Notes: generated by a model from the sequence alone, not told the origin. A stretch of DNA of 64,000 nt from CATOSD01 sp034421955 (GCA_034421955.1 DAOUJZ010000013.1:1-64000), one strand, 5' to 3'; shown: positions 33,404-42,059, counted from the stretch's first letter. Made by a program: numbers and translations.

Positions 33404-36400
33404 ATGAAACTATGCTTAGTTCTGGCGCTCTTGATCGTGCTCACACTGGCCCCGTGGAGTACGAAGCGTGCGAGCGCAGTTGAAGATCCTCCCTGTTGGT
33501 ACGGTAGTGGGGAGTACAGCGCTCACCAGGGCTTCGTCGAGTGGGCGCCTGACGGTTCCTCAGTCTATTTCAACAAGAACATGGAACTGTTCACCGTAGA
33601 TGTGGAGGCTACGCGATTGAGCAGGATAGCCGACGGAATGTGGGATAGGGAATGGGCGGTAGAAATGGCGGGTTTCCAGTACCCCAACAGCTACGCATCT
33701 ATGTACGCAGATGTTTCGTCCGACAACTCGAACATCGTCTACTCAACCTGTCGTTTTGTCTCCACTCTGACTCTGGACCGCTTGGGCAACATGGTCCTGG
33801 AGAGACCTCAGTTTGAAATCGCGGTGTCAGGGGTCGACGGTTCAGACCCCAAGAGGTTGACGGAATCTCCTGGGTTCGACCACTTTCCAACGTGGTCGCC
33901 TGACGGCAGCCGTATTGCATACATATCATCCGAGTGGCCCTATGGTGATCCTCGACTGCATGCCATGAAGGCGGATGGCTCAGAATCGCGAACCCTGACT
34001 ACCGATCTGAATGTGGGTTTGTATCCACCACGGTGGTCTCCCGACGGCGAGTTCATCGCGTTTCTTGCAGGCGATTCCGCATGGAGATTGTCGGGTAGAT
34101 TCATCTACACCGTCAGCGCAGACGGAACCGATCTTCGGAAAGTCACCGAGGCTCTCAGTGGGCCGTCATGGTCTCCCGACGGCGAGCGTATAGCGTTCAC
34201 CAGGAAGGACGAAGAAGGAATTGCACTCTATACGATTGCCGCCGACGGCTCAGACATGCGTCTCTTGACCGTGATGGAGGACAGCTATTCATTCTGGACG
34301 GACACCGTTTCGTTCTCGCCAATCTGGTCGCCTACCGGAGCCGAGATACTGGTCAGTTGCCGCACGGTGTGCGTGGTCGATGCGCGGGACGGCTCTCTTG
34401 TGGGCCAGTCGCCGATGCATTTGCATGGGGGAGACATACCGGCTTGGTCCCCGGACGGTGCCAGGGTAGCTGTGCTTATGGGGCAACATGAGCCAATGAG
34501 AAACGGCAGCATAGTTCTGTACACCATGGCGCGTGACGGCACGGACTTGCGGACCCTGGTTAGGGGTGGCTATTCGCTGGTGGCGGAGAACTCGGGTTGG
34601 CAGGACGATGTCAAGGGCGTGGCATCGTGCTCGGCGGGGTATGTGGTAGACGATCCAGAGAACAAGCCTGAACTTGTCAAAGACTGCGAGACTCTCATAA
34701 GACTCAAGAATGCAATGACGGGCGTCGGGGGATTCACGTGGCAACCCTATCATGTCGAGCCGAGTGGGACGGTTCCGCAAGTCGAGATGGGCCATTCCGG
34801 GAGGGGATACCTTGCGTTGAACTGGGGCTCCGGCACTCCCATCGAGCAGTGGGCAGGTGTGGACGTAGGATACTCCTGTGATGAAGCGACCCTGCCCCAA
34901 CCAGAAGGATGCGTTGCTTATGTTAAGCGCCTCGATAGCGATGGGAGAATCCAATACGCCCGCGTAGTGAAACCACGTTCCCCTCGTGTTGTAAGTCTGG
35001 ACCTTGAGAATCACTATCTCGGCTTTGCGGTCAATGACCACTGGTACGAGTCATTTGCGGGCAAGATCCCGCCTGAACTGGGTGATCTCACCGGCCTCCG
35101 AACACTCAACCTTTCTGGAACGTGGAGCCTTGGCTTCGGCTTAGGCTGGGACCCCGAGTTGACCATTCCGCCTGAGTTGGGGAATCTTCGGAACCTTGAA
35201 GTCCTTAACTTGAGAAGAAACAGACTCATAGGTGACATCCCCTCGGAACTTGGCATGCTCAGAGACCTGCGAGTGCTGGATCTATCCGCCAGTTGGCTGG
35301 GTGGCAGCGTTCCTCCAGAGTTGGGTAGGCTGTCAAAGCTAAGAGAGTTGCGACTCGATCGAAGCCAATTGACCGGCGACATTCCTCCAGAGTTGGGCAA
35401 CTTAACAGAGCTGCGGGAACTGCGGCTCAACAGGAACAGATTGACTGGAGAGATTCCACGCGAACTGGGCAATCTCTCGGACTTGCGAAGTTTGGACTTG
35501 CACGATAATGAGTTGACTGGAGCGCCTCCAGTGGAACTGGCCGCGATCTCAACACTTCAGGAGTTGGACTTAACGGACAACTCATTCGACTGCGTGCCCT
35601 CCGAGCTGAAATTCAGTGTGCGGCGTGGGCAGACATGTGTAGCCGACTCGTACACCTTCCATATCGAGGAAGCCGCTGAGAAAGGGAGCGTCGTCGGTGA
35701 CGTGAGACTGACCGATGCAGAAGGCGTGTCCTACTCAATCTCGTCGGGGAATCCGGATGGCAGTTTCGCCATCAACGCAAATTCGGGCCGCATCTCTCTC
35801 GTAAAGGCGCTTGACGCGAATGAGACTCACTTGTACTCACTGGAAATTGAGGCTATTGGTGAGAATGGTTACAGGGTTTCCGGAAACGCCACTATCCGCG
35901 TGCTCTCACTCATTGGCCTCTGTTCCAACGAGATTGCGGTACCCGAGCCCGAATCCAACCCCGGCCTAGTCAACGACTGCGCAGCACTACTGGCGGCGGA
36001 GCGGACCGGAATCCAGCGCGGACCCCGATGGAGCACTGAATACCCCATTCACAACTGGCAGGGCATTGTGGTTGCGGGATCGCCCAGCCGCGTTCAAACG
36101 GTCGACCTGACCACCTCGGCCTGGACCGATGTGATTTTCGATTTCTGGGTGGATGGACACGTTCCCACGGCACTTGAGGGATTAGCGGAGTTGGAGAACC
36201 TGGACCTGAGCTCCGCACAGTTGAGGGGTGAGATACCACAGTGGATTGGGAGTTTTCGCGACCTAAGAAATCTATACCTGGACGAAAATCTTCTTACTGG
36301 CGAGATTCCTCCCACATTGGGTGAACTGGTCAACCTTGGGGTCCTCGACCTGAGTCACAACCGACTCACTGGCGAGATACCCTCGGTGTTGGGTAACTTG

Positions 36401-36643
36401 ACCAATCTGAGAAGCCTGGACCTCAGAAGCAACCAACTGACAGGTGAAATACCCTCGGCGCTCGGTGAGTTGCCCAACCTGCGAGTGTTGGCACTGAGCG
36501 GCAATCGGCTGACCGGCTGCATACCGCCGGCTCTACTGCAGGTTCAGTACCATGACCTGAAGGACCTCGGTCTCCCGAACTGTCCTGCGAGGCCGATCAG
36601 TGTAGAGGATCCGGACGACTTCTGGCTTACGGAACTCGACTAG
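33404..36643 (+). CDS. Secreted TolB-propeller, LRR and cadherin-like multidomain protein
   Basis: 1079 residues. A signal peptide (LCLVLALLIVLTLAP) leads into a TolB/PD40 beta-propeller (about 45-380) with repeated WSPDG motifs (SWSPDGERIAF, TWSPDGSRIAY). A cysteine-containing linker (PELVKDCETLIRL...IEQWAGVDV) then caps plant-type leucine-rich repeats (about 540-730; LTGDIPPELGNLTELREL). A cadherin-like module follows (about 745-845; FAINANSGRISLVKALD). A second cap (PGLVNDCAALLAAE) and second LRR block (about 910-1060) end the protein. It should be extracellular and bind proteins or glycans. GC content is clearly lower than the housekeeping neighbours, suggesting acquisition. Confidence 0.85.
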   Translation: MKLCLVLALLIVLTLAPWSTKRASAVEDPPCWYGSGEYSAHQGFVEWAPDGSSVYFNKNMELFTVDVEATRLSRIADGMWDREWAVEMAGFQYPNSYASMYADVSSDNSNIVYSTCRFVSTLTLDRLGNMVLERPQFEIAVSGVDGSDPKRLTESPGFDHFPTWSPDGSRIAYISSEWPYGDPRLHAMKADGSESRTLTTDLNVGLYPPRWSPDGEFIAFLAGDSAWRLSGRFIYTVSADGTDLRKVTEALSGPSWSPDGERIAFTRKDEEGIALYTIAADGSDMRLLTVMEDSYSFWTDTVSFSPIWSPTGAEILVSCRTVCVVDARDGSLVGQSPMHLHGGDIPAWSPDGARVAVLMGQHEPMRNGSIVLYTMARDGTDLRTLVRGGYSLVAENSGWQDDVKGVASCSAGYVVDDPENKPELVKDCETLIRLKNAMTGVGGFTWQPYHVEPSGTVPQVEMGHSGRGYLALNWGSGTPIEQWAGVDVGYSCDEATLPQPEGCVAYVKRLDSDGRIQYARVVKPRSPRVVSLDLENHYLGFAVNDHWYESFAGKIPPELGDLTGLRTLNLSGTWSLGFGLGWDPELTIPPELGNLRNLEVLNLRRNRLIGDIPSELGMLRDLRVLDLSASWLGGSVPPELGRLSKLRELRLDRSQLTGDIPPELGNLTELRELRLNRNRLTGEIPRELGNLSDLRSLDLHDNELTGAPPVELAAISTLQELDLTDNSFDCVPSELKFSVRRGQTCVADSYTFHIEEAAEKGSVVGDVRLTDAEGVSYSISSGNPDGSFAINANSGRISLVKALDANETHLYSLEIEAIGENGYRVSGNATIRVLSLIGLCSNEIAVPEPESNPGLVNDCAALLAAERTGIQRGPRWSTEYPIHNWQGIVVAGSPSRVQTVDLTTSAWTDVIFDFWVDGHVPTALEGLAELENLDLSSAQLRGEIPQWIGSFRDLRNLYLDENLLTGEIPPTLGELVNLGVLDLSHNRLTGEIPSVLGNLTNLRSLDLRSNQLTGEIPSALGELPNLRVLALSGNRLTGCIPPALLQVQYHDLKDLGLPNCPARPISVEDPDDFWLTELD

Positions 36644-36741
36644 CTGACTGGGCGCAGGCTTCTGGGATTGACACACATTGAAAGAGGCGATTTAGGAGTT
36701 CGCGAGCCTTGTTGGCAGTGATCCATTAGCGAGTGTAGTTT

Positions 36742-37548
36742 ATGTCCCGTCCAGAACGCTTCGCTCCACTCTTCGCAGGCATTGCAGCGCTGTTCCTGCT
36801 GTTGGCACTCTCCGCTTGCACGGATGTGGCGACACCCACCCCAATCCCCACACCCACAGCCACGCCCGCGGTCACGCCTACGCCACAACCCGTCTATGAC
36901 GTTGAGGCGGCCAGGGCCGAGCTTGCCGCGGCCAGGGCTCTCTGGAGGGTCGGAGGGTCGACCGACTATGAACTGGAGTCCCTTGCGTCGTGCCTATGTC
37001 CAGAGAACGACAGGCCGCTCAAGATCACTGTCAAAGGCGCGGTAATCGAGTCAGTTGTCGACCTGGAATCAGGGAAGGCATTGACTAAAGAAGAGTACGT
37101 TGACACCTATACGTACAAGACGATCAGGGGCCGGTTCGACCAGATTGGGCGTGCTTTGAGCGACCCTAGGCCAGCCTACTATCTGAGTGTAGAGTATCAC
37201 CCCGACCTGGGCTATCCCACATCTATGGGTATCAGTTTTCAATATGGTGTCGCTGACGGTGGATTCGGCTTGGAACGGCTTGTCTATAAACCACTAGACC
37301 CTTCGCCGCCTCCGGCGACGTCGACGCTTTCGCTAGACATGGAGGGCCGCCGCGCCGGCGTCCTGGACCTGTCCTCCGGTGGCGACGCCATGTTCAGCAT
37401 CGGCCCCGCCGCCACGGTGGAGGAGGTGTCGAACGCGGCCTGCGACTGGCGGGCGCTTCGCCGGTGCACCTGGCGTTCCGAGCGCCGACGGAGGTCCCCT
37501 ATCGGATCCAACTGTCGAGGGATTCGCGTTCCACTACACCCTTGTTGA
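36742..37548 (+). CDS. DUF6174-like lipoprotein with a chimeric C-terminus
   Basis: 268 residues. A lipobox (LLALSAC) and a short Thr-Pro stalk precede a domain (about 55-180) with LWRVGGSTDYELES...CLCP and a following VKGAVIESVV strand, the pattern of DUF6174 proteins as I recall them. After about residue 190 composition jumps to high GC and the text changes (LSLDMEGRRAGVLDLSSGG). Around 37440-37470 the sense seems to continue in another frame (ASPVHLAFRAPTEVPYRIQL), so the last 35 residues are probably a frameshifted remnant. The 3' end overlaps the convergent gene by 50 bp. Confidence 0.6.
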   Translation: MSRPERFAPLFAGIAALFLLLALSACTDVATPTPIPTPTATPAVTPTPQPVYDVEAARAELAAARALWRVGGSTDYELESLASCLCPENDRPLKITVKGAVIESVVDLESGKALTKEEYVDTYTYKTIRGRFDQIGRALSDPRPAYYLSVEYHPDLGYPTSMGISFQYGVADGGFGLERLVYKPLDPSPPPATSTLSLDMEGRRAGVLDLSSGGDAMFSIGPAATVEEVSNAACDWRALRRCTWRSERRRRSPIGSNCRGIRVPLHPC

Positions 37549-38812
37549 CAAGAGTCGTCAAAACCACCATAGGCGAGACGCCGAAGTACTGCGATGCGTC
37601 AAAAACGTCATCACTGTTGGGAGAGTCATCTGTCACATGTTCGAGTAGGACATCGGAGGGACACAGAAACTCTTGAGCGAAAGCACGTTGAAACTTCTGC
37701 CTGCTGGTTCTTGAGCGCGTACCCGGCAAGAGCACGTCTTCCTCTCCTGTAACGAGGTGATCGGCCAGGATTCGCACCAGATCGAAGCGGCGAGCGGCGC
37801 TATACTTCCTATTCAGTGAGATGCTGAATCCGTCTGGTACCGTAGTATCTCGAAAACCTGCTATGAATGGACCCCATGCGGGAGTAGCTTGGTCTTCCAG
37901 AAAACCATGTTGTGAGATGCCGAGCAGATCGCAGAATCTAGCCGTCGGTATTGGAGGTGACAAGTCCCAGACATCTCGTGCTATCTCGGCGGCCTGTTCC
38001 GCACGCTGCCAGGGCATGGCTGAGTAATCGGACTCCGCGGCGATCCTATCTCGAATGTAGGCGTACTGTGGTACCTGCACGAAGACGCCGCTTTGGTTCG
38101 CACTACCCTGAAGGTCCATCAGATGGGCGATTGCTTGACCCTTGTATGCGGCAGCCATTTCCGCTATCGCATTCCCGCCGAAACGCTTCATGTTCTGTCG
38201 GAGTTCGGAAAGCAGATAGTCGGGCGCTTCGTCAGGGTCGTACCCCATGCAGGCTTCCAGCTTCCGCACTTCGGAACTCTCAGGGTCGTTACGCTCGTCG
38301 GTGACTTCGCTCCAGAGCACATTTAGATTGGCTTGATAATTCTGGATACTGGACAGTCTTCCAATCGTGGCATCGACGAAGTTGCTGACGCCCGTCTCGA
38401 AATCCTTGATGGAGACGAATTGATCAAAACTGTTCAGATAGCGGATTGGCTCGGCCTCCCACAAAGTGGTGGGACGACTACTGACGTGAACAGACTGCCA
38501 GTCGCTACTGAACGACAAGTTGGGCCAAACATATCCGTGGCCCGCATTTCCTATCTTGTGGCTGACGCGCCAAGCGTACGTGTCCGATTCGGGTTCCCAC
38601 AACAGTCTCCACCAATTTGAAGCAAACCATTCTGCCAGATGGAGTGCGGAGAGACGAGCTGAAGATCGGACTGTCTTCGCGAGAACATCTTCCACTTCAG
38701 TGCCACACCATGAGCCAACGCTGATGGCAAGCTCGGCGAGCGTCCATCGCTCGGATTCTCCACCGTGATCGGAGGGGAGCCACTCATAGTCGATGCTGAA
38801 CGACGTGTTCAT
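37499..38812 (-). CDS. Large protein with a degenerate ImmA/IrrE-like C-terminal domain
   Basis: 437 residues from the ATG that overlaps the preceding stop (ATGA); an ATG four codons upstream is possible. The N-terminal 300 residues (WLPSDHGGESERWTLAEL; LHLAEWFASNWWRLLWEP) match no family I know. From about 320 the order resembles IrrE/ImmA peptidases: RKYSAARRFDLVRILADHLV where RRFTLAHELGHxL is expected, then SRQKFQRAFAQEFLCPSDVL where the third metal ligand and inner helix sit. The HExxH residues are all replaced. It may be a sensor or a toxin-like effector rather than a protease. It is coupled to the small upstream gene. Confidence 0.6.
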   Translation of the reverse strand: MNTSFSIDYEWLPSDHGGESERWTLAELAISVGSWCGTEVEDVLAKTVRSSARLSALHLAEWFASNWWRLLWEPESDTYAWRVSHKIGNAGHGYVWPNLSFSSDWQSVHVSSRPTTLWEAEPIRYLNSFDQFVSIKDFETGVSNFVDATIGRLSSIQNYQANLNVLWSEVTDERNDPESSEVRKLEACMGYDPDEAPDYLLSELRQNMKRFGGNAIAEMAAAYKGQAIAHLMDLQGSANQSGVFVQVPQYAYIRDRIAAESDYSAMPWQRAEQAAEIARDVWDLSPPIPTARFCDLLGISQHGFLEDQATPAWGPFIAGFRDTTVPDGFSISLNRKYSAARRFDLVRILADHLVTGEEDVLLPGTRSRTSRQKFQRAFAQEFLCPSDVLLEHVTDDSPNSDDVFDASQYFGVSPMVVLTTLVNKGVVERESLDSWIR

Positions 38813-39228
38813 TGAGTATCCCATCTCTCTAGGACTAACTCCCTGAAGTCATCACTTGAAGGCATGGGATATCCGTGATATGTGCCCTGGACCGGATTCT
38901 CCAACTGAGCCTCCAATGGATGCCCCTCGCTGGTAACGGCCCAGATGTTCTGTGGGAAATCTCCTCGTGTCTGTTCGCTCATCAATCCCTTGGCCACTCC
39001 CATTCTGAGCAGCCGGAGTGATTCACGAACGGAGACCACGCCAACAGCATCACATAGTGTCTTGTCGGCACGCGGTTGTGAAGGGGGAGAAAGATCGAAG
39101 TCGCCAGGATTTCTCTTGTGCATCGGATTGCCAGCGTACTTTACCCTGCTGGCAAGGTTCACGAGTCTGCCAGGACTTACGTCCTCTGCTATTCGGCGTT
39201 TCGGATTGAAACTCACTCGTCTTCGCAT
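38809..39228 (-). CDS. Small partner protein of the IrrE-like gene
   Basis: 139 residues from the ATG at 39228 (RRRVSFNPKRR); in-frame GTG/TTG at 39258-39261 would add ten residues. Distinctive motifs are RVKYAGNPMHKRNPGDFDL, ADKTLCDAVGV, FPQNIWAVTSEGHPLEAQLEN and YHGYPMPSSDDFRE. The dense motif pattern suggests a conserved family, but I do not recognise a named one. It is basic at the N-terminus and acidic at the C-terminus. The stop overlaps the start of the IrrE-like gene, so the pair is one expression unit, and an antitoxin or regulatory role is a reasonable guess. Confidence 0.6.
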   Translation of the reverse strand: MRRRVSFNPKRRIAEDVSPGRLVNLASRVKYAGNPMHKRNPGDFDLSPPSQPRADKTLCDAVGVVSVRESLRLLRMGVAKGLMSEQTRGDFPQNIWAVTSEGHPLEAQLENPVQGTYHGYPMPSSDDFRELVLERWDTQ

Positions 39229-39269
39229 CGTTACAGAGCCTTGCCGATCTTGACCCACCAAGTCGGGCT

Positions 39270-39298
39270 ATTGTAAACACTCCGACTCTGGAAAGCTA
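39270..39298 (-). promoter_or_regulatory. Possible promoter of the two-gene IrrE-like unit
   Basis: Read leftward: TAGCTT (39298-39293), a 17-bp spacer and TACAAT (39275-39270). Transcription would begin about 35 bases before the ATG at 39228. The -35 is weak. Confidence 0.4.
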
Positions 39299-39507
39299 AG
39301 GGTACTCACCGAAGCGCTAAGCGTCCATCACTGCCAATCCCAAGCGCGCCCCTCACGCGTATCTTTAGCCACCAAAAATCGTGTCTCAAACCTTCCCATC
39401 CGCGTAACCCAAACGCCACACCCCTTCCCATCAGCGCGCAATGCCTTCCCAACCGTGTCACAAAAAATCCCACCCTCAGCCCCACTCCCCGTTCGGTTAG
39501 CGGCTTG

Positions 39508-39532
39508 TAGGGGCAATCCCTTGTGGTTGCCC
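39508..39532 (+). repeat. Dispersed repeat TAGGGGCAAnCCCTTGTGG type
   Basis: TAGGGGCAATCCC is followed by TTGTGGTTGCCC, an imperfect inverted repeat (GGGCAA and TTGCCC). A partial second copy of the right arm (GTGGTTGCCCAC) occurs at about 39547-39559. This type of element is common between genes in related genomes, to my recollection. Confidence 0.5.
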
Positions 39533-39596
39533 ACTTCCCCCACCAGCGTGGTTGCCCACTCCCCCGTCCCCCCGCGCCTGCGGCCCTGAACCCCCC

Positions 39597-39625
39597 TTGA
39601 TTCTACAGCACGCATGTGCTAGTAT
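39597..39625 (+). promoter_or_regulatory. Promoter-like element with palindromic spacer
   Basis: TTGATT at 39597-39602, a 17-bp spacer and TAGTAT at 39620-39625 with an extended -10 TG. The spacer and -10 edge form AGCAC-GCAT-GTGCT, an operator-like palindrome. A matching element is at 52091-52119. No gene starts within 380 bp downstream. Confidence 0.45.
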
Positions 39626-39660
39626 CCATCCCATAGGCGCTGTGGCCGCCGGTTGTGTGG

Positions 39661-39684
39661 TAGGGGCGGGTTTCAAACCCGCCC
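39661..39684. repeat. Palindromic repeat GGGCGGGTTT-C-AAACCCGCCC
   Basis: A perfect 10-bp inverted repeat around a single C, preceded by TAG. It is followed directly by the next repeat at 39701. Confidence 0.7.
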
Positions 39685-39700
39685 GCTCCCGGCCGAACGG

Positions 39701-39726
39701 AGCCTGCCCTGAGCCTGCCGAACGGG
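39701..39726 (+). repeat. Repeat AGCCTGCCCTGAGCCTG type
   Basis: A variant of the short repeat nested inside the element at 8119-8142 (GCCTGCCCTGAGCTTGTCG there, GCCTGCCCTGAGCCTGCCG here). Confidence 0.6.
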
Positions 39727-39914
39727 TCCCGTTCTCCACATTCTGCGCAATGCTCGTGACGAAACTTGACGACTTGGCTCACCAGAAGTGACAGGAACAT
39801 CGGGCCGTCCAGCTACGGATTGGGCAGCATGTAGCAGAATTGAGCAGATTTTTCGGAGAGCCGCGCACAGAGGCCCTTGCAGCCGCTCGACTGCGGCCCC
39901 CGGCGTGCTATCAT

Positions 39915-39943
39915 TTGTGGTATAGTAACCTTTTGGCTATAAT
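39915..39943 (+). promoter_or_regulatory. rplI promoter
   Basis: TTGTGG at 39915-39920, a 17-bp spacer and a perfect TATAAT at 39938-39943, about 70 bp upstream of the rplI start. Confidence 0.65.
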
Positions 39944-40014
39944 TAGAATGTGCGTTCGGCAAACCGCGCCAGCGCAAACTCCGTCGCACAGTCATCACGT
40001 GGGGTGTTCCTGAA

Positions 40015-40569
40015 ATGAGAGTTGTATTCCTGGAGGACGTAGCTGGCGTGGCCCAGGGCGGCGACGTGAAAGAGGTCAAGAACGGCTTCGCCCGCAATTA
40101 CCTCATTCCCCAGAACCTGGCCGTGCCCGCCACCCACAACGCCCTGCAGCGCATCAAGCGCCTCGCGCGCGAGGCCGAGCAGGTACGCCTCAAGCGGCTC
40201 AACGACATGAAGGAACTGGCCGCCGCCCTCAACGAGTCCCGAGTCAAGGTCGAAATGCGCGCCGGCGCGAGTGGACGCCTCTACGGCTCCGTGACCAGCG
40301 CCATCATCGCCGACGAGCTCTCCAAGATGGTAGACGGCGAAATCGACCGCAGGACCGTGCTCCTCGATGAGCCGATCCGAGACCTCGGCCTGTTCGACGT
40401 CAAGCTCCGGCTTCACTCCGAGGTCGACGCCGAGGTCCAGGTGCAGGTGTACGCCATGGGCACCGACCCGGACGCGGTCGAAGACGAAGACGAGGATGCG
40501 GCCGAAGGAGACGAGTCCGCCGACACTCAGCCCGCCGCGGAAGAAGAGGCCTCGGCGAGCACAGCCTAG
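40015..40569 (+). CDS. rplI: Ribosomal protein bL9
   Basis: 184 residues, longer than the usual 150 because of an acidic 30-residue tail (EDEDEDAAEGDESAD). The N-terminal rRNA-binding domain is complete (MRVVFLEDVAGVAQGGDVKE, NGFARNYLIPQNLA), joined by the long helix (about 42-75) to the C-terminal domain (GRLYGSVTSAIIADEL). ATG at 40015. It heads the rplI-dnaB-DnaD-DnaC-like cluster. Confidence 0.97.
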   Translation: MRVVFLEDVAGVAQGGDVKEVKNGFARNYLIPQNLAVPATHNALQRIKRLAREAEQVRLKRLNDMKELAAALNESRVKVEMRAGASGRLYGSVTSAIIADELSKMVDGEIDRRTVLLDEPIRDLGLFDVKLRLHSEVDAEVQVQVYAMGTDPDAVEDEDEDAAEGDESADTQPAAEEEASASTA

Positions 40570-40673
40570 CCGCCTCTCGCGCCCGCCAACCCAGGCCGTT
40601 CGCGCGCGGCGCCGGGGCGCCAACGGCTTGGGGTTCCCATCCGCCCGGCCAGTCCGCAACCCCCGGGGGCGAC

Positions 40674-42059
40674 TTGTACGCAGAACGACTTCCACCGCAC
40701 GACCTCGACGCCGAAGAGTCGGTCATCGGCTCTATTCTCATAGACAGCGGCGCCCTCAACAGCGTGTCGTCCTTCCTCAGGGCCGGCGACTTCTACGGCG
40801 AAAAGAACCGCTGGTGCTACGAGGCTAGCCTCGCCCTCTTCGACCGGGGCGAGGCCATCAACCAGGTCACCATGGCCCACGAGCTATCCCTCCACGACCG
40901 CCTGGAGGGCGTGGGCGGCCCGGCGTACCTCGGTCACCTCGTCCTGACCGTCCCCACTTCGGTCCACGCCGAGTACTACGGTCGCATAGTCCAGCGCACC
41001 TCCATCATGCGCCAGCTCATCCACGTGAGCACGCAGATAGCCACCATCGGCTACGAGGGCGCCGCCGACGCCGACCTGGCCCTCAGCCGCGCCGAAGAGC
41101 TGCTCTTCCGCATACGCTCCGGCCGCACGACGCGCGACTTCGCTCACATCCGCGACGTGCTGGACAGCTATCTCCAGGAGAGCGCCGCCATGCAGGGCCC
41201 GGAGGGCCAGAGCCTCGCCCCCGTGACCACCGGATTCCTGGACATCGACCGCCTGCTCGGCGGCGGCCTCCAGCGCTCCGACCTCATCATCCTCGCCGCG
41301 CGTCCCAGCCTGGGCAAGAGCGCCCTCGCCTTCAACATCGCCCGCCACGCCGCCGGAGCCGGCGCATCCGTCGGCATATTCAGCCTCGAAATGGGCAGCG
41401 ACCAGATAGCCATGCGCCTCATGTCCTCGGAAGCCGGAGTCGAAAGCCACAAGCTCAGGATGGGCCTGATGAACGAGTATGAGGAGAGCCTTATCCTCGA
41501 CGCCATCGGCGCCCTCTCCGACCTGCCCGTGTACATCGACGACACGCCCATCCAGACCATCGTCGAGATGCGCGGCAAGGCGCTCCGGCTCCAGGCCGAG
41601 CACGGCCTCAACCTGCTCGTCGTGGACTATCTCCAGTTGATAACCGGCAGCGGCAGGGGCGGCAGAATGGAAAACCGCGTCCAGGAGATGGGCGAGATCT
41701 CCCGCTCCCTCAAGGCCCTCGCCCGCGACCTCGACATCCCCGTCCTCGCCTGCTCGCAGCTCAGCCGCGCCATCGAGCAGCGACCCAGCCACCGGCCCCT
41801 GCTCTCCGACCTGCGCGAGAGCGGCAGCATCGAGCAGGACGCCGACGTTGTCGCCTTCATACACCGCGAGTCCGTCTACACCAGCCGCGAGGACTGGGAA
41901 AAGCGCAACCCCACCGACCGCTACCCTGAACGCACGGCCGAGATCATCGTGGCCAAGCACCGCAACGGCCCCCTCGGAAACGTGCCCCTGGAGTTCTACA
42001 ACGACGTCGTCCGCTTCGAGGGCTCCCAGAGGGCGCAGCAGGCCGTAGAGTACGCATGA
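40674..42059 (+). CDS. dnaB: Replicative DNA helicase DnaB
   Basis: 461 residues from TTG, the expected DnaB start (LPPHDLDAEESVIGS follows). The N-terminal collar domain spans about 5-110. The RecA-like motor has Walker A ARPSLGKSA at 209-217, FSLEMGSDQIAMRLMS, the Walker B LLVVDYLQLI and the arginine-finger region SDLRESGSIEQDADVV. It unwinds DNA at the fork. The stop overlaps the next start (ATGA-type), and two loader-type genes follow. Confidence 0.97.
   Translation: MYAERLPPHDLDAEESVIGSILIDSGALNSVSSFLRAGDFYGEKNRWCYEASLALFDRGEAINQVTMAHELSLHDRLEGVGGPAYLGHLVLTVPTSVHAEYYGRIVQRTSIMRQLIHVSTQIATIGYEGAADADLALSRAEELLFRIRSGRTTRDFAHIRDVLDSYLQESAAMQGPEGQSLAPVTTGFLDIDRLLGGGLQRSDLIILAARPSLGKSALAFNIARHAAGAGASVGIFSLEMGSDQIAMRLMSSEAGVESHKLRMGLMNEYEESLILDAIGALSDLPVYIDDTPIQTIVEMRGKALRLQAEHGLNLLVVDYLQLITGSGRGGRMENRVQEMGEISRSLKALARDLDIPVLACSQLSRAIEQRPSHRPLLSDLRESGSIEQDADVVAFIHRESVYTSREDWEKRNPTDRYPERTAEIIVAKHRNGPLGNVPLEFYNDVVRFEGSQRAQQAVEYA

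Larger units (their letters stand above)
39299..40014. other. Repeat-rich intergenic region before rplI
   Basis: About 700 bp with no credible gene. It holds at least four short repeats (39508-39532, 39661-39684, 39701-39726, and the palindrome GAACGGG-T-CCCGTTC at 39720-39734), a promoter-like element at 39597-39625 and the rplI promoter. Open frames here are created by the repeats. Confidence 0.6.

Noticed and set aside
33265..33483. Small open frame of 72 codons starting at GTG just after a TATAAT
   Set aside because: It overlaps the start of the surface-protein gene, has no ribosome binding site and no similarity.
39552..39791. Open frame of 79 codons in the rplI upstream region
   Set aside because: Its sequence is largely formed by three dispersed repeats, and it has no ribosome binding site.
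39800..39900. Possible integrase remnant or att site shared with 52270-52340 (both contain TCCAGCTACG and similar GAATTG text)
   Set aside because: The similarity is short and broken, and no integrase frame is readable; it could be chance or an old repeat.
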